DNA from: Opitutales bacterium
Lineage (GTDB): Bacteria > Verrucomicrobiota > Verrucomicrobiia > Opitutales > JABSRG01
Assembly (NCBI GenBank): GCA_028280845.1
Contig: JANQKZ010000046.1
Coordinates: 1-46,992, forward strand
Length of the DNA stretch: 46,992 nucleotides
Direction: 5' to 3'
A program made the position numbers and the translations under genes. The notes beneath the pieces were generated by a model that had not been told where the DNA came from, ran no database searches, and saw nothing but the letters and a program-made list of their open reading frames with translations. This document shows, piece after piece, positions 1 through 8,523 of this stretch (position 1 is its first letter; each line of letters opens with the position of its first letter).

Positions 1-100
1 TTCGTCCGTCGCTCGCTTGCGAGCTATGGACGACACGGTGCGCTGTGCCCTCCATAGCCCGGAGGGCGTCGGAGGGCTGCTCCCCTGTTTGAGCCCACCA
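1..100. repeat. Hairpin-rich structured sequence at the left edge
   Basis: Several short inverted repeats are packed together. They are GCTCGC-tt-GCGAGC, CTATGGA...TCCATAG enclosing a GC-rich core, and CCCTCC-atagcc-cGGAGGG. There is no reading frame of note. The style resembles the structured repeats that follow the tRNA genes elsewhere in this window. It may be the tail of such an element whose tRNA lies outside the window, but that is inference. Confidence 0.4.
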
Positions 101-126
101 GCGCGTCAATTTAAATGCAGATTGCT

Positions 127-690
127 CTAGCCACTGACCACTTTCAGGTCGGCCCGACGGTCGAGCGCACGCTGCTCATCCGAAGCATTCTCGATAGACT
201 CCAAATCTCCTTTGGATAGGGTTTCGATTCGATCTTCCTGCACACCCAGTTGGACCAGGAACGTCTTGACCGAGTTGGATCGCCGGTCGCCCAGGGCGAT
301 ATTGTATTCGGTCGTCCCTTTGAAATCACAGTGCCCTTCTACCAGCAACCGGGACCCCGGATTGTTTTGCAGGTATTCAAAAGACTCCATCAGGTAGCTG
401 CGCTGGTCCTCTCGAATGAACGACTGGTCGTAATCGAAATATACGCTGACGAGGACAGGAGCATTTGGGTCCATAAAGTCTGAATTCTGCTCTTCCAGCC
501 CTTGAGATAAGTTGTAATCATCCCCAAACTCGGGACCAAAACCGGGATCGCCGGGGACGAAATTGGGATTATTCACCCCACCTGCGCCCATTACGGTGTC
601 CCCCGGATTGGGGTCGGGCTTTTTGGGACATCCCGCAAGGAGTACTCCTAAAATTGCACAAAAGGTGAAGATCGACAGGCGTTTGACCAT
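127..690 (-). CDS. pal: Pal-like peptidoglycan-associated lipoprotein (OmpA C-terminal domain)
   Basis: A 187-residue outer-membrane lipoprotein expected to tether the outer membrane to peptidoglycan as part of Tol-Pal. The N-terminus has a lysine/arginine start, a hydrophobic stretch and the lipobox LLAGC (Cys21), typical of signal peptidase II processing. A short proline/glycine-rich linker follows. From about residue 80 there is an OmpA-like domain with the VYFDYDQ strand and the peptidoglycan-binding segment GHCDFKGTTEYNIALGDRR, which keeps the Asp and Arg that contact diaminopimelate in the family. Length fits Pal. tolB is not in the window. The gene is divergent from the CbiX-like gene at 797, so the roughly 100-bp gap probably holds both promoters. 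Pal as opposed to a generic OmpA-family lipoprotein is likely but not proven. Confidence 0.85.
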   Translation of the reverse strand: MVKRLSIFTFCAILGVLLAGCPKKPDPNPGDTVMGAGGVNNPNFVPGDPGFGPEFGDDYNLSQGLEEQNSDFMDPNAPVLVSVYFDYDQSFIREDQRSYLMESFEYLQNNPGSRLLVEGHCDFKGTTEYNIALGDRRSNSVKTFLVQLGVQEDRIETLSKGDLESIENASDEQRALDRRADLKVVSG

Positions 691-796
691 AACTAAAAGC
701 TAATCAAGATTTTCTGTGATGTCAGTGACAAATCAAATTCAGGGCAAGGTAAAATAGAGGTTAAATAATTAGTATCCTTCACCGGCCTTTTCGTTC

Positions 797-1618
797 ATGA
801 AAATTTTCCTCACAGACAATGGTTCTCTACAGCCGGAATCGACTTTAAGTTTGAGAACACTGGCCAAAGTCCTCACCGCCCGGGTAGGCATCGAGGTCTT
901 GCCCGTGAGTTTGTTGCATTCAGATCGGGTCGATCCCGCCGACCTGGAGGGGCACCCGGCCCGGGTTTTTCAACAGGAAGTATCACGGCTACTGGATGAG
1001 GGGGAACGCGACATCCGTATTCTCCCCCTGTTTATCGGGCCCAGCCGCGCCCTGACCGATTACATTCCCAGGAAGGTAGTGGAATTTACGGACATTTTCC
1101 CGGATCTGGAAATTTCCGTGGGCGATCCACTTGTCCGGCGGGGCCATCCAGGTGATTTGGAGCAGGTTGGGCAACTGTTGGCCCAGGGAGTCCGGGAAAC
1201 CCAAAGCTCCCGGCCGGATAAGATCGTGCTGGTCGACCACGGCACCCCGATTCAACCTGTAAATGAGGTGAGGAACCTGCTCGCCCGCTGGCTGGAGAAT
1301 ACTCTGGACCAGCCGGTCATAGCCGCCTCAATGGAGCGACGACCAGAGGCCGCTTACGCCTTTAACGAGCCACTGCTGGAACACGTCCTGGGTGAAATTG
1401 CTCCCTGCGCGCAGATTGAGATCACCCTGTCTATGCTGTTTCTCCAACCGGGCAAACATGCGGGACCGGGTGGTGATATCGACCAAATCGTGGCCCAGGC
1501 CTTACGGGACAAACCAAAGGTCCACCTGAGGAAGACACGCCTCCTGGCGGAATTTGCCGGCTTGAACGAAATATTGAACGATCGATTAGACGACTTGCTG
1601 GAACCCGCTAAGCGGTAG
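797..1618 (+). CDS. CbiX-like sirohydrochlorin chelatase family protein (two-domain)
   Basis: A 273-residue protein with two CbiX-type chelatase repeats. The C-terminal half has the expected metal-binding histidines: a VLVDHGTP motif near residue 146 and [15 protein letters not shown] near 214. The N-terminal half has the same fold signature ([17 protein letters not shown]). Its first strand, however, reads FLTDNGS instead of GHGS, and the second histidine position is also replaced, so this half has probably lost metal binding. The family inserts Co2+ or Fe2+ into sirohydrochlorin for cobalamin or siroheme synthesis. No other tetrapyrrole gene is nearby, so the substrate is uncertain. The 3' end overlaps the convergent response-regulator gene by about 11 bp. 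Confidence 0.75.
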   Translation: MKIFLTDNGSLQPESTLSLRTLAKVLTARVGIEVLPVSLLHSDRVDPADLEGHPARVFQQEVSRLLDEGERDIRILPLFIGPSRALTDYIPRKVVEFTDIFPDLEISVGDPLVRRGHPGDLEQVGQLLAQGVRETQSSRPDKIVLVDHGTPIQPVNEVRNLLARWLENTLDQPVIAASMERRPEAAYAFNEPLLEHVLGEIAPCAQIEITLSMLFLQPGKHAGPGGDIDQIVAQALRDKPKVHLRKTRLLAEFAGLNEILNDRLDDLLEPAKR

Positions 1619-2264
1619 TATTACCGCTCTCGATAATCCCGTGCTGGATGGCATACCGGGTCAACCCCGCCACATCGTGGAGGTCGAGCTTCTTCATCAG
1701 GTTCGTGCGGTGATTTTCGGCGGTTTTTACGCTGATGCTGAGTTTTTGTGCGACTTCTTTCGTGCTGTAGCTTTCAGCGATCAATTGAAGGATTTCACGT
1801 TCCCGAGCGGTTAAAATATCCAGGCCGGGTCGGGAGGAGGTCTTGGGATTGACTACGGCTTCGCGGAGGAGTTGGGCCACCTCCGGTCCAAAATAGCTGC
1901 CTCCGTTGGCCACAATATCAATGCCCTTCTTCAGTTCTGCCAGGGGAGCTGCTTTTTCTACAAATCCATGGGCGCCGGCCTGGAGTAATTCGCGCACAAG
2001 GTGTGGGTTTTGGTATCCGCTGAAAACGAGAACACGAATATTCCGCAAATGCTTAGAAAAACGGCGCAAGACTTCGGCGCCATTTAAACCAGGTAGCATG
2101 ATGTCCAATATGACAAAATCGGGCTTTAACTCGATGCACATCTGGTAGGCTGCCTGACCGTCTCCGGTTTCAGCAATAACTTCCATTGTGGGATCTGAGT
2201 TCACAATTTCTGCTACCATCTCACGGATAGCAGTCTGATCCTCAATAATGAGTACACGTTTCAT
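1608..2264 (-). CDS. NarL/FixJ-type response regulator
   Basis: A 218-residue two-component response regulator. The receiver domain (about 1-120) shows the acidic pair in IIEDQ, the phospho-acceptor Asp54 in [10 protein letters not shown], and the conserved Lys in GFVEKAAPL. The C-terminal LuxR-type helix-turn-helix (about 148-212) has [20 protein letters not shown] and [15 protein letters not shown], characteristic of DNA-binding GerE domains. It should be phosphorylated by a histidine kinase, but none is encoded nearby, so its signal is unknown. It ends inside the 3' end of the convergent chelatase gene. Confidence 0.9.
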   Translation of the reverse strand: MKRVLIIEDQTAIREMVAEIVNSDPTMEVIAETGDGQAAYQMCIELKPDFVILDIMLPGLNGAEVLRRFSKHLRNIRVLVFSGYQNPHLVRELLQAGAHGFVEKAAPLAELKKGIDIVANGGSYFGPEVAQLLREAVVNPKTSSRPGLDILTAREREILQLIAESYSTKEVAQKLSISVKTAENHRTNLMKKLDLHDVAGLTRYAIQHGIIESGNTTA

Positions 2265-2951
2265 TAATCTAGTCCTTATTTATCCAAAGCCAAGGATAGC
2301 CATCCCTGGAAGTGGGGGGGATTACACCAGTAATTGAGAAATAAACGCAAGAAGCGATTTGGATCGGCAGGCCAGAAATGAGGGAGGCTCACCGGGAGAG
2401 TATGAAGGAATTATAATATACAGATTAATGATAATATAATTCCAAAATAGGGGGCACACCGGAGCTGACAAGCATGGAGCCAGGGCCCCAGGCTTTTTGA
2501 CACTTTGTAAACATTTGCCTTTGGGCGGGATAGGGAATTTCCCGGATCCTGGAGAACCCGCGGGGCAACAGGGTTGGCGCCCTGATCCGAGGGCTCGATA
2601 CCATTGGGGTAAGGGTGTGGCCACGGGCGTTGACACATTTTTGTGACTCAAGGGACGCGCAACCTTTTCATCTTCCCCTCACGGTTGAGGCATGCCAGTA
2701 AACATCGACCCTGAGCCAACCCGGGAAAGGCTGGACGCACTCAAATCCGCCTTCCGTTCAACCGGAGCAGCTGTGAACTCATCCGCACTTCAGTGAAGCT
2801 GCTGATCATTGAGAACCCGATCCAGCGCCTTGGATGTTTAGCTCAGCACCGGGAAGCGCTAAAAAGACAGTGACTTCCTCCTGGGTATCATAAAAGAGGC
2901 AGGTTTCCCGGGCCGGGAAAACACCACTCAGCCCGAGCGACCTCGGACCCC
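2265..2951. other. Gap of about 690 bp without a convincing gene
   Basis: No reading frame here has a recognisable protein signature. An open frame on the minus strand (2322-2651) is proline- and cysteine-rich and looks non-coding. A short plus-strand frame from ATG 2692 (34 codons, starting MPVNIDPEPTRERLDAL) and a start-less minus-strand stretch around 2815-2935 could be gene remnants, but neither is strong enough to call. No tRNA, obvious terminator or repeat was recognised. Confidence 0.5.
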
Positions 2952-3581
2952 TTAATCAGGTAGACGTTTTACCCGGATGTTTTTATAGCGCACCACGCTG
3001 TCCGGATCATGACATTGCAGGGCAAACGTGCCCTCGGCTAATTTCCGGGTAAAGCGATCGGCGGGTTGAGCTCCCTTCGGCTCCTGGTATTGGAGGACGA
3101 TGACATCGTTGAGGCGGACCGTTACCATGTCGCCGTCTACTTTGATATGCTGGGTCCACCATATATTATCCTGCACCGGAGTGAACCCAAGGTTGGCCAC
3201 ATTGTAGAGACTTCCGGTCTTCTTCCAGTCCTTCTGAGATACATTGACTTGGCATTCAAACCCGACCTCGGGCCATCCACTTTCCTGATATTCCGTGTGG
3301 AAGTAAATACCGCCGTTGGAATTGTGTTCCACCAGCACCTCTACCTTGAGCTCGAAATTTTTAAATGGCGCCTCATCTCCGGTATAAAACAAATGAGCAC
3401 GTTTCCCGCGGGTTACCAGGGCTCCGTCCTCAATAACAAAACTGTCGGGGTTTTCTTCGGATACCGTCCACCCCTTAAAGGTCCTTCCATCGAAAAGGGA
3501 CACCCAGTCACCCTCACCACCCAAGAGGGAAGCGGCAGTCAGGGATAGGAGCACAAATAGAGCGTTGATGACACATTTCAT
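2952..3581 (-). CDS. Secreted DUF1080 / 3-keto-disaccharide hydrolase domain protein
   Basis: A 209-residue protein with a signal peptide (MKCVINALFVLLSLTAASLL) followed by a single DUF1080 domain, a concanavalin-like lectin/glucanase fold common in Verrucomicrobiota and Planctomycetota. Recognisable family features are WVSLFDGRTFKGWTV at the mature N-terminus, the FKNFELKVEV strand, NSNGGIYFHTEY in the middle, and the closing FALQCHDPDSVVRYKNIRVK. Family members act on 3-keto-glycosides or other glycans in the periplasm; the actual substrate cannot be read from sequence. The gene stands alone. Its 3' end faces a gene-poor stretch and its 5' end faces the GIY-YIG repeat region. Confidence 0.88.
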   Translation of the reverse strand: MKCVINALFVLLSLTAASLLGGEGDWVSLFDGRTFKGWTVSEENPDSFVIEDGALVTRGKRAHLFYTGDEAPFKNFELKVEVLVEHNSNGGIYFHTEYQESGWPEVGFECQVNVSQKDWKKTGSLYNVANLGFTPVQDNIWWTQHIKVDGDMVTVRLNDVIVLQYQEPKGAQPADRFTRKLAEGTFALQCHDPDSVVRYKNIRVKRLPD

Positions 3582-3681
3582 GAGACAAGCTTGAGGCCGT
3601 TACGGATTGAGCTCAATGCAGGAATTTCATGGAGATCGCATTCATGGAGCGGGGCGGCCCTCACCGGTGCGGCACAGTGGA

Positions 3682-3907
3682 TCTCTGCCTGATCCGGATT
3701 TTAAATATCTTTCAAATGTTAAGGCTTTTTTCTTTGCTCCTGAAGGTTATAGTCACCTCCATTTTCCATGGCTTGAGCTTTGCGGTGTGGAAGACGTCAA
3801 CCTTGTTGTGTTTATGTAGATCCTGCCTTCAGATTTTCTGTCATACCCACATAATAATGGGTCGGGTCTCTCTCGCATATTAAAATATAAACATGATACC
3901 AGGCCAT
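3682..3907 (-). pseudogene. Degenerate GIY-YIG nuclease gene, copy A
   Basis: Copy A of a tandem duplication. From ATG 3907 it reads MAWYHVYILICERDPTHYYV and onward, which holds the two diagnostic segments of GIY-YIG nucleases (VYI and YVG) at normal spacing. An indel relative to copy B (ggat where copy B has cgt) then shifts the frame and a TAA follows shortly. The end is also missing: the similarity stops in the SGSGR segment, about seven codons before the stop seen in copy B. It is therefore broken in two ways. The family is small (about 80-95 residues, UPF0213/YhbQ-like). Confidence 0.75.
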
Positions 3908-4029
3908 AAACCCAAGCTGGCTTGCCCAGCCGTAGCCTCAAGCGTATTCATCGAGTCCGCCTCCGCTTTCCCCGAGGGAAGGACTACGGCGTGACAGCCT
4001 TCGCTGGCCCGCTACGCGCGGAGCGAAGG
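3682..4029. repeat. Tandem duplication unit A (GIY-YIG gene plus palindrome)
   Basis: This stretch of about 348 bp is repeated nearly base for base at 4063-4410. It comprises the degenerate GIY-YIG gene, a roughly 90-bp leader with the inverted segment CCTTCCCTCGGGGAAGG (approximate), and a terminal palindrome with AGCCTTCGCT...AGCGAAGG arms around the core ggcccgctacgcgcgg. The two units differ by scattered substitutions and small indels, so the duplication is not recent. Confidence 0.85.
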
Positions 4030-4040
4030 AATCTTTTCCT

Positions 4041-4288
4041 CTAAAAGTGTCTTCTGGCAAATTCTCTGCCTGATCCGGATTTTAAATATTTTTCAAATGT
4101 TAAGGCTTTTTCTTTGCTCCTGAAGGTTACAGTCACCTCCATTTTCCATGGCTTGAGCTTTGCGGTGTGGAAGACGTCACCCTTGTTGTGTTTATGTAGA
4201 CGTGCCTTCAGGTTTTCTGTCATACCCACATAATAATGGGTCGGGTCTCTCTCTCGCTTATTAAAATATAAACATGATACCAGGCCAT
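4041..4288 (-). pseudogene. GIY-YIG nuclease gene, copy B, probably frameshifted
   Basis: Copy B keeps a long readable body: RDPTHYYVGMTENLKARLHK, then KLKPWKMEVTVTF and the family's C-terminal signature KYLKSGSGREFARRHF. The natural start ATG 4288 (MAWYHVYILIS) is out of frame with this body, because a GA-dinucleotide run near 4253 is two bases longer than in copy A. An open frame exists from 4322 (93 codons). It replaces the VYIL strand with a fortuitous sequence, so the GIY half of the active site would be lost. A sequencing error in the GA run would restore the gene. It lies directly downstream of tRNA-Lys on the same strand. Confidence 0.65.
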
Positions 4289-4410
4289 AAACCCAAGCTG
4301 GCTTGCCCAGCCGTAGCCTCAAGCGTATTCATGGAGTCCGCCTCCGCCTTCCCCGAGGGAAGGACTACGACGTGATAGCCTTCGCTGGCCCGCTACGCGC
4401 GGAGCGAAGG
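4063..4410. repeat. Tandem duplication unit B (GIY-YIG gene plus palindrome), abutting tRNA-Lys
   Basis: Second copy of the roughly 348-bp unit. Its right end is a palindrome GCCTTCGCT-(ggcccgctacgcgcgg)-AGCGAAGGC, immediately followed at 4412 by the CCA end of tRNA-Lys. The element therefore attaches exactly to the tRNA 3' terminus. Confidence 0.85.
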
Positions 4411-4411
4411 C

Positions 4412-4487
4412 TGGTAGGCCGGCTGGGACTCGAACCCAGAACCAATGGCTTAAAAGGCCACTGCTCTACCGATTGAGCTACCGACCC
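4412..4487 (-). tRNA. tRNA-Lys (anticodon UUU)
   Basis: Read on the minus strand, a complete 76-nt cloverleaf is visible. The acceptor arms are GGGTCGG and CCGGCCT (with G-T wobble pairs), followed by discriminator A and an encoded CCA. The D arm contains GCTC...GAGC, the anticodon stem is GTGGC/GCCAT around loop CTTTTAA (anticodon TTT), and the T arm is CTGGG-TTCGAGT-CCCAG. A GIY-YIG repeat element lies directly after its 3' end. Confidence 0.97.
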
Positions 4488-4746
4488 GTTTCCAGGAAAA
4501 AGGTGGATTCAACCGCAATCGTTTCCCCTGTCAAGACAGGAAGGGATTCTCGGTCCTATTTCTCTCATTTTAAGCATTTTACAGCCTTTTTTTGAGCATT
4601 TTTTGTCCTGAATAGTCATAAGAAATACTGCTAAACGCGTGGTATTAGGTAAATGCCTTGAAATTATAAGATAAATTACCAAGATTTTGATACGTATTTG
4701 GAACAAAAGGTCTTGGGAAAACCTCATAACCATAATCTAACCCAAT

Positions 4747-5352
4747 ATGGCTACCAAGACACAAGAAGTTGCAATCGATAAGGTTCTTGTCGATCGCTTT
4801 AGAAAAGGTGACGAAGCAGCTTTCGAAGAAATGGTGATCCGCTACCGTGATCGGATATTTGCGCGGGTCTTCCAGCTGTTGAAAAATCGTCAAGATGCCG
4901 AGGAAGTCACCCAAGATGCGTTCATGCGCGCCCACAAGGGGCTCGAGAACTTTCGCGGAGATTCCTCGTTCTCCACCTGGTTATTTCAAATCGCGACCAA
5001 CCTGGCCCACAACAAATACTGGTATTGGTGGCGCCGGAAACGGGATCAGTCCATTTCCCTGGGGCAAACCCTGACGGACGACGGAGATTCTACCCTGATC
5101 GACGTGATTCCGGCCGAAGGCGAGGACCCCTCCCAAGAGGCGATTACCCAGGAGCTGGTGGATCGGGTAGCCGAATGCATGGATTACCTGAGTCCCAAGC
5201 ATAAAGAAATTTTAACCCTCCGTAATGTTAAGAACATGTCCTACGAGGAGATCGCGGATCATCTCGAAATCAGCGTAGGCACCGTAAAAAGCCGTATCGC
5301 CCGGGCCCGGGAAAGCCTGCGCGAAAAGCTGGGATCTGAATTCAATTTATGA
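4747..5352 (+). CDS. ECF-type RNA polymerase sigma factor (RpoE-like)
   Basis: A 201-residue sigma factor of the extracytoplasmic-function class. Region 2 (about 20-90) includes RYRDRIFARVFQLLKNRQDA, the core-binding segment DAFMRAHKGLENFRGDSSF and the -10 recognition part TWLFQIATNLAHNKY. Region 4 (about 140-195) has LSPKHKEILTLRNVKNMSYE and the helix-turn-helix EISVGTVKSRIARARE. Regions 1 and 3 are absent, as expected. Its stop overlaps the start of the next gene (ATGA), which encodes a membrane protein likely to be its regulator. The preceding 260 bp hold no gene and probably carry its promoter. Confidence 0.92.
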   Translation: MATKTQEVAIDKVLVDRFRKGDEAAFEEMVIRYRDRIFARVFQLLKNRQDAEEVTQDAFMRAHKGLENFRGDSSFSTWLFQIATNLAHNKYWYWWRRKRDQSISLGQTLTDDGDSTLIDVIPAEGEDPSQEAITQELVDRVAECMDYLSPKHKEILTLRNVKNMSYEEIADHLEISVGTVKSRIARARESLREKLGSEFNL

Positions 5353-6095
5353 GAGACGCCAAGTTCGACGAACTGGTTAATCTTTACCTGGATTACGAAA
5401 TCCGCCCCAAGGACTTCCGCTGGCTGCAGCGTGAGATCCTGGATAGTCCGCAATTGCAAGAGCGCTTTAATGAAGCCTGCAAAATGCGCTATGCCGAGCG
5501 GGTAGCCCTTAACCCGATGGAAGCCAAAGTCTACGCCCGAGAGTTAGCTCAACTGCGGGGTAGGATTCTGCGTCCTCCTGCTCTGTACCCTGTGCGTCGG
5601 CACGGTCGCGGGGTCTTTCAACGGAAATCCGTTTCGATTCCAGCTGCCAGCGGGTTAGCCGCCGCCCTGGTATTCCTCTTCATTTTCGGGCAGGCGGAAA
5701 TCCGCAACCAATTGGACAAAAGGCAATTAGAGCAGAGTTATGTCCAGGAGCTGGTCGCCTCGGTTACCCCCGATATCTTGACTTCCGGGTCGGTTACTCC
5801 GAACCCTGTGTCTTTGCGGGACAACTTCTATGCCGCGAGCTTCAATCTGAGTGGCCTGGAAGTAAATCCAAGGGAGCGGGAAATGGTTCCCATGAGTGAA
5901 ACGTTCGAGGAAGCCTATCAGGACCTCGTCAGCAATGAAGTGGTTGGGCAGGATAAGCGACGACTGGTAATTATTATTCCCAAGGAGGCCCTCCCGGAGA
6001 ATTTTCATGCGCGGCAGTGGAAGCCGCGCGAGCAGCGCAGCCTGAACACCGGCCGTCTTCCTGCCATTCAGGCATCCTACTCTTACAACGACTAG
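5349..6095 (+). CDS. Single-pass membrane protein, probable anti-sigma factor partner
   Basis: A 248-residue protein without a confidently recognised domain. The N-terminal third (1-95) is charged and cytoplasm-like (FDELVNLYLDYEIRPKDFRW). One transmembrane segment follows (about 98-115, AASGLAAALVFLFIF). The remaining roughly 130 residues would lie outside the membrane. This topology, together with the 4-bp translational overlap with the ECF sigma gene, is the classical arrangement of an anti-sigma factor. No zinc-binding HxxxCxxC motif is visible. The functional call therefore rests on gene order and topology, not on homology. Confidence 0.65.
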   Translation: MRDAKFDELVNLYLDYEIRPKDFRWLQREILDSPQLQERFNEACKMRYAERVALNPMEAKVYARELAQLRGRILRPPALYPVRRHGRGVFQRKSVSIPAASGLAAALVFLFIFGQAEIRNQLDKRQLEQSYVQELVASVTPDILTSGSVTPNPVSLRDNFYAASFNLSGLEVNPREREMVPMSETFEEAYQDLVSNEVVGQDKRRLVIIIPKEALPENFHARQWKPREQRSLNTGRLPAIQASYSYND

Positions 6096-6107
6096 TCTGG
6101 GCCCAGC

Positions 6108-6725
6108 CTAGCTGTTGAGGGCAGCCTTTATCAGGGATTCCGTGGGGGCATCGGATCCGATTTTCATTTGGGCCTTGCGAATCGATTTATCGGCATCGGC
6201 AGCTTTGTAGCCCAGCGCGATCAAGGCCGCCACAGCATCCTGAAAAGACGAAGCTGTCCCGGGAGGGTTCCCCGTTTCATTATCGGAAAGGCCCGATGCG
6301 GCGGGAGCCGTGACAGATTCACTGAATACCTTATCACGGAGTTCGATAATCAGGCGTTCGGCTGTCTTTTTGCCGATACCAGGGCACTTGGACAGGAGCG
6401 CCACGTCGCCATCCGAGATGGCCTGTTTCAGGACAGGAACGGACATACGGCTCAAAATATTCAGGGCGATCTTGGGCCCGATTCCCGAAACCTTTTCCGT
6501 GAGCAGACGGAAGAAGTCACGGTCCTCCCTGGATGCAAACCCATACAACGTAGCAGAATCTTCCCGGTATACCGCCTGGGTGAACAGCTTCACGGGATTG
6601 CCAGGCGGAGGCATGCGTTCAGCCGTAGTTAAAGGGATTTGGACCTCGTAGCCGACGCCACCCACATTGAGGATCGCCGACAGGGGGCCCGATTCATCTA
6701 AGTTTCCTTCAAGGGTTGAAATCAT
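6108..6725 (-). CDS. ruvA: Holliday junction branch migration protein RuvA
   Basis: A 205-residue RuvA, the tetrameric subunit that binds four-way junctions and loads the RuvB motor. Domain I (OB fold, 1-65) shows VGYEVQIPLTT and KLFTQAVYREDSATLYGFAS. Domain II has the paired helix-hairpin-helix motifs VSGIGPKIALNILS and CPGIGKKTAERLIIELRDK. A linker leads to the C-terminal RuvB-binding domain (FQDAVAALIALGYKAADADK). The length is normal. It is the last gene of a minus-strand operon with dapA and dapB (19-bp gap from dapB). ruvB and ruvC are not in the window. Confidence 0.97.
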   Translation of the reverse strand: MISTLEGNLDESGPLSAILNVGGVGYEVQIPLTTAERMPPPGNPVKLFTQAVYREDSATLYGFASREDRDFFRLLTEKVSGIGPKIALNILSRMSVPVLKQAISDGDVALLSKCPGIGKKTAERLIIELRDKVFSESVTAPAASGLSDNETGNPPGTASSFQDAVAALIALGYKAADADKSIRKAQMKIGSDAPTESLIKAALNS

Positions 6726-6744
6726 CCAGAATCTGCAGAGGGGT

Positions 6745-7476
6745 TCAGGTTAAGCCCAGGACATCCCGCATGGAATATAAGCCAGGAGTTTGGGCCAGCA
6801 CCCAGCTTGCCGCGTGGAGGGCTCCATTGGCAAAGATTTGTCGATCACTGGCCTGGTGCTTCAACTCGAGGCGTTCAGATTCGCCGGCAAACAGCACGGT
6901 GTGGTCGCCAATGATCCCGCCCCCTCGAACGGCATGGACGCCAATTTGTTCATCCGGGCGTTCGCCCGTAATGCCTTCCCGGCCGTAAATGACACGATCC
7001 CGTTTCCAGTTCCGCCCTGAAAGGAGGGCTTCTACCAGCCCCTGGGCTGTTCCGCTGGGCGCGTCTGCTTTAAATTGGTGGTGAGCCTCAATGACTTCGG
7101 GATGAAAGGAAGCATCCAATTTCCGCGCCGTCATTTCAGTTATGTAAAACAAGACATTCACCCCGATGGAATAGTTTCCAGCCCAGACGATGGGGATGGT
7201 CTCGGTTGCCTTCAGGATGCGACTGCGTTCATCTTCGGTGTGTCCTGTCGTGCCAATGATGACTGGTTTTCCGGTCGCCGCACAGGCGTCAACCAGCTTG
7301 GCGGTAGCTTCATGAAAACTGAAATCGAGGACGACATCGCTGGAAGCCAGGGCCGTAGCGAGATCATCTCCCTGGTCAACCTGGCCGCCAATTTCAATGC
7401 CCTTATGCTGGGCCGCGGTGGCAATGGCCTGCCCCATCCGCCCCAAAGCACCATGTATGCAGATTTTATAAGCCAT
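6745..7476 (-). CDS. dapB: 4-hydroxy-tetrahydrodipicolinate reductase DapB
   Basis: A 243-residue cytosolic enzyme of lysine/diaminopimelate synthesis, reducing the DapA product with NAD(P)H. The N-terminal Rossmann motif is HGALGRMGQAIA. KPVIIGTTGHTEDE is the conserved GTTG segment, and EAHHQFKADAPSGTA holds the family signature with the catalytic His and Lys. The conserved C-terminal strand GGIIGDHTVLFAGE is present. It is slightly shorter than E. coli DapB but complete. It starts 8 bp after the dapA stop, so the two are co-transcribed. Confidence 0.97.
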   Translation of the reverse strand: MAYKICIHGALGRMGQAIATAAQHKGIEIGGQVDQGDDLATALASSDVVLDFSFHEATAKLVDACAATGKPVIIGTTGHTEDERSRILKATETIPIVWAGNYSIGVNVLFYITEMTARKLDASFHPEVIEAHHQFKADAPSGTAQGLVEALLSGRNWKRDRVIYGREGITGERPDEQIGVHAVRGGGIIGDHTVLFAGESERLELKHQASDRQIFANGALHAASWVLAQTPGLYSMRDVLGLT

Positions 7477-7484
7477 CGGTGAAA

Positions 7485-8384
7485 TTAAAGGCCCTGGGGG
7501 CGGGGGAGGCGGGCCACCAAGGCCTCGATGTGGTCGGCATTGACCAGACTCAGCGGGGCCAGCGGCAGGCGCACGGCATCCGATGCGATGAGACCTGCAG
7601 CCGCCATAACCCGTTTGATTGGAACTGGATTGGGCTCGATGAAAATGTCCTTGAAGAAGGAGAAAAACCGGAGGTGGTCTGCCTGGGCGGCGATAAAGTC
7701 GTTGTCCAGGGCCGCCCGGACCATGCGCGAGACTTCCGCCGGGAAATAATTGGACGCCACGCTGACTACGCCGTCCGCCCCGGCAGCCATGAACGGTAAA
7801 GTGAGGCTGTCATCCCCGCTTAAAACCGTATAATCGTCGCCCAGCTCCTTCCTGAGCTGGCCCACGCGGTCGCAGGAACCGCCCGCCTCTTTCATGATGG
7901 AAACATGGGGATATTTGTCACGTAGCCGCCTGCAGACGCTCACGGATATATCAATCCCACAGCGTCCGGGAATGGAGTAGAGCATGATCGGTTTTTCGGT
8001 TACCTCGGCCACCGCACTGAAGTGGAAAAACAGGCCCTCCTGGGACGGTTTATTGTAATAGGGAGCTACCTGGAGCATCCCTGTCGCTCCCGCAGCATCG
8101 GCTTCCCTGGTGTAAGTGACCGCTTCGGCGGTGTTGTTGGATCCCGTCCCGGCGAACACAGGAACCCGGCCGGCAGCGAATTCAACGGTTTTCCGGACCA
8201 CATCCAGGTGTTCCGCCGGGGAAAGGGTGGGGGATTCTCCCGTCGTTCCAACGGAGACCAGCCCGGAGATTCCATTTCCAATTTGAAACTCCACCAGTTT
8301 TTCCAGGCTGGCATAATCGACAGACTCCTCGAGCAGAGGAGTAACCAAGGCTGTGTATACACCTGAAAATTGTTTTGTATTCAT
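7485..8384 (-). CDS. dapA: 4-hydroxy-tetrahydrodipicolinate synthase DapA
   Basis: A 299-residue class I aldolase condensing pyruvate with aspartate semialdehyde. Visible signatures are GLVSVGTTGESPTL (substrate loop, residues 41-54), APYYNKPSQEG (107-117), the active-site Tyr136 in LYSIPGR, and the Schiff-base Lys165 in VSIMKEAGGS. It is the first gene of the dapA-dapB-ruvA operon. The divergent gap to the PilT gene (8385-8523) should contain its promoter. Confidence 0.97.
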   Translation of the reverse strand: MNTKQFSGVYTALVTPLLEESVDYASLEKLVEFQIGNGISGLVSVGTTGESPTLSPAEHLDVVRKTVEFAAGRVPVFAGTGSNNTAEAVTYTREADAAGATGMLQVAPYYNKPSQEGLFFHFSAVAEVTEKPIMLYSIPGRCGIDISVSVCRRLRDKYPHVSIMKEAGGSCDRVGQLRKELGDDYTVLSGDDSLTLPFMAAGADGVVSVASNYFPAEVSRMVRAALDNDFIAAQADHLRFFSFFKDIFIEPNPVPIKRVMAAAGLIASDAVRLPLAPLSLVNADHIEALVARLPRPQGL

Positions 8385-8523
8385 TTTTCGAATGATCCAG
8401 AATCCCTGAGATCTGCTATATAAACTGTTTCAGCGGCAGAATTGGACACAATTCATGTCCACTTTCCTAAACGCAACGGTTTATTTTTTACTATCTCAAT
8501 AAAGCATAGCCCTCTTTCGCCCT

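Noticed and set aside
2322-2651. Minus-strand frame of 109 codons in the gap after the response regulator
   Set aside because: Its composition (proline, cysteine and serine rich, no domain pattern) and the lack of a ribosome-binding site look non-coding.
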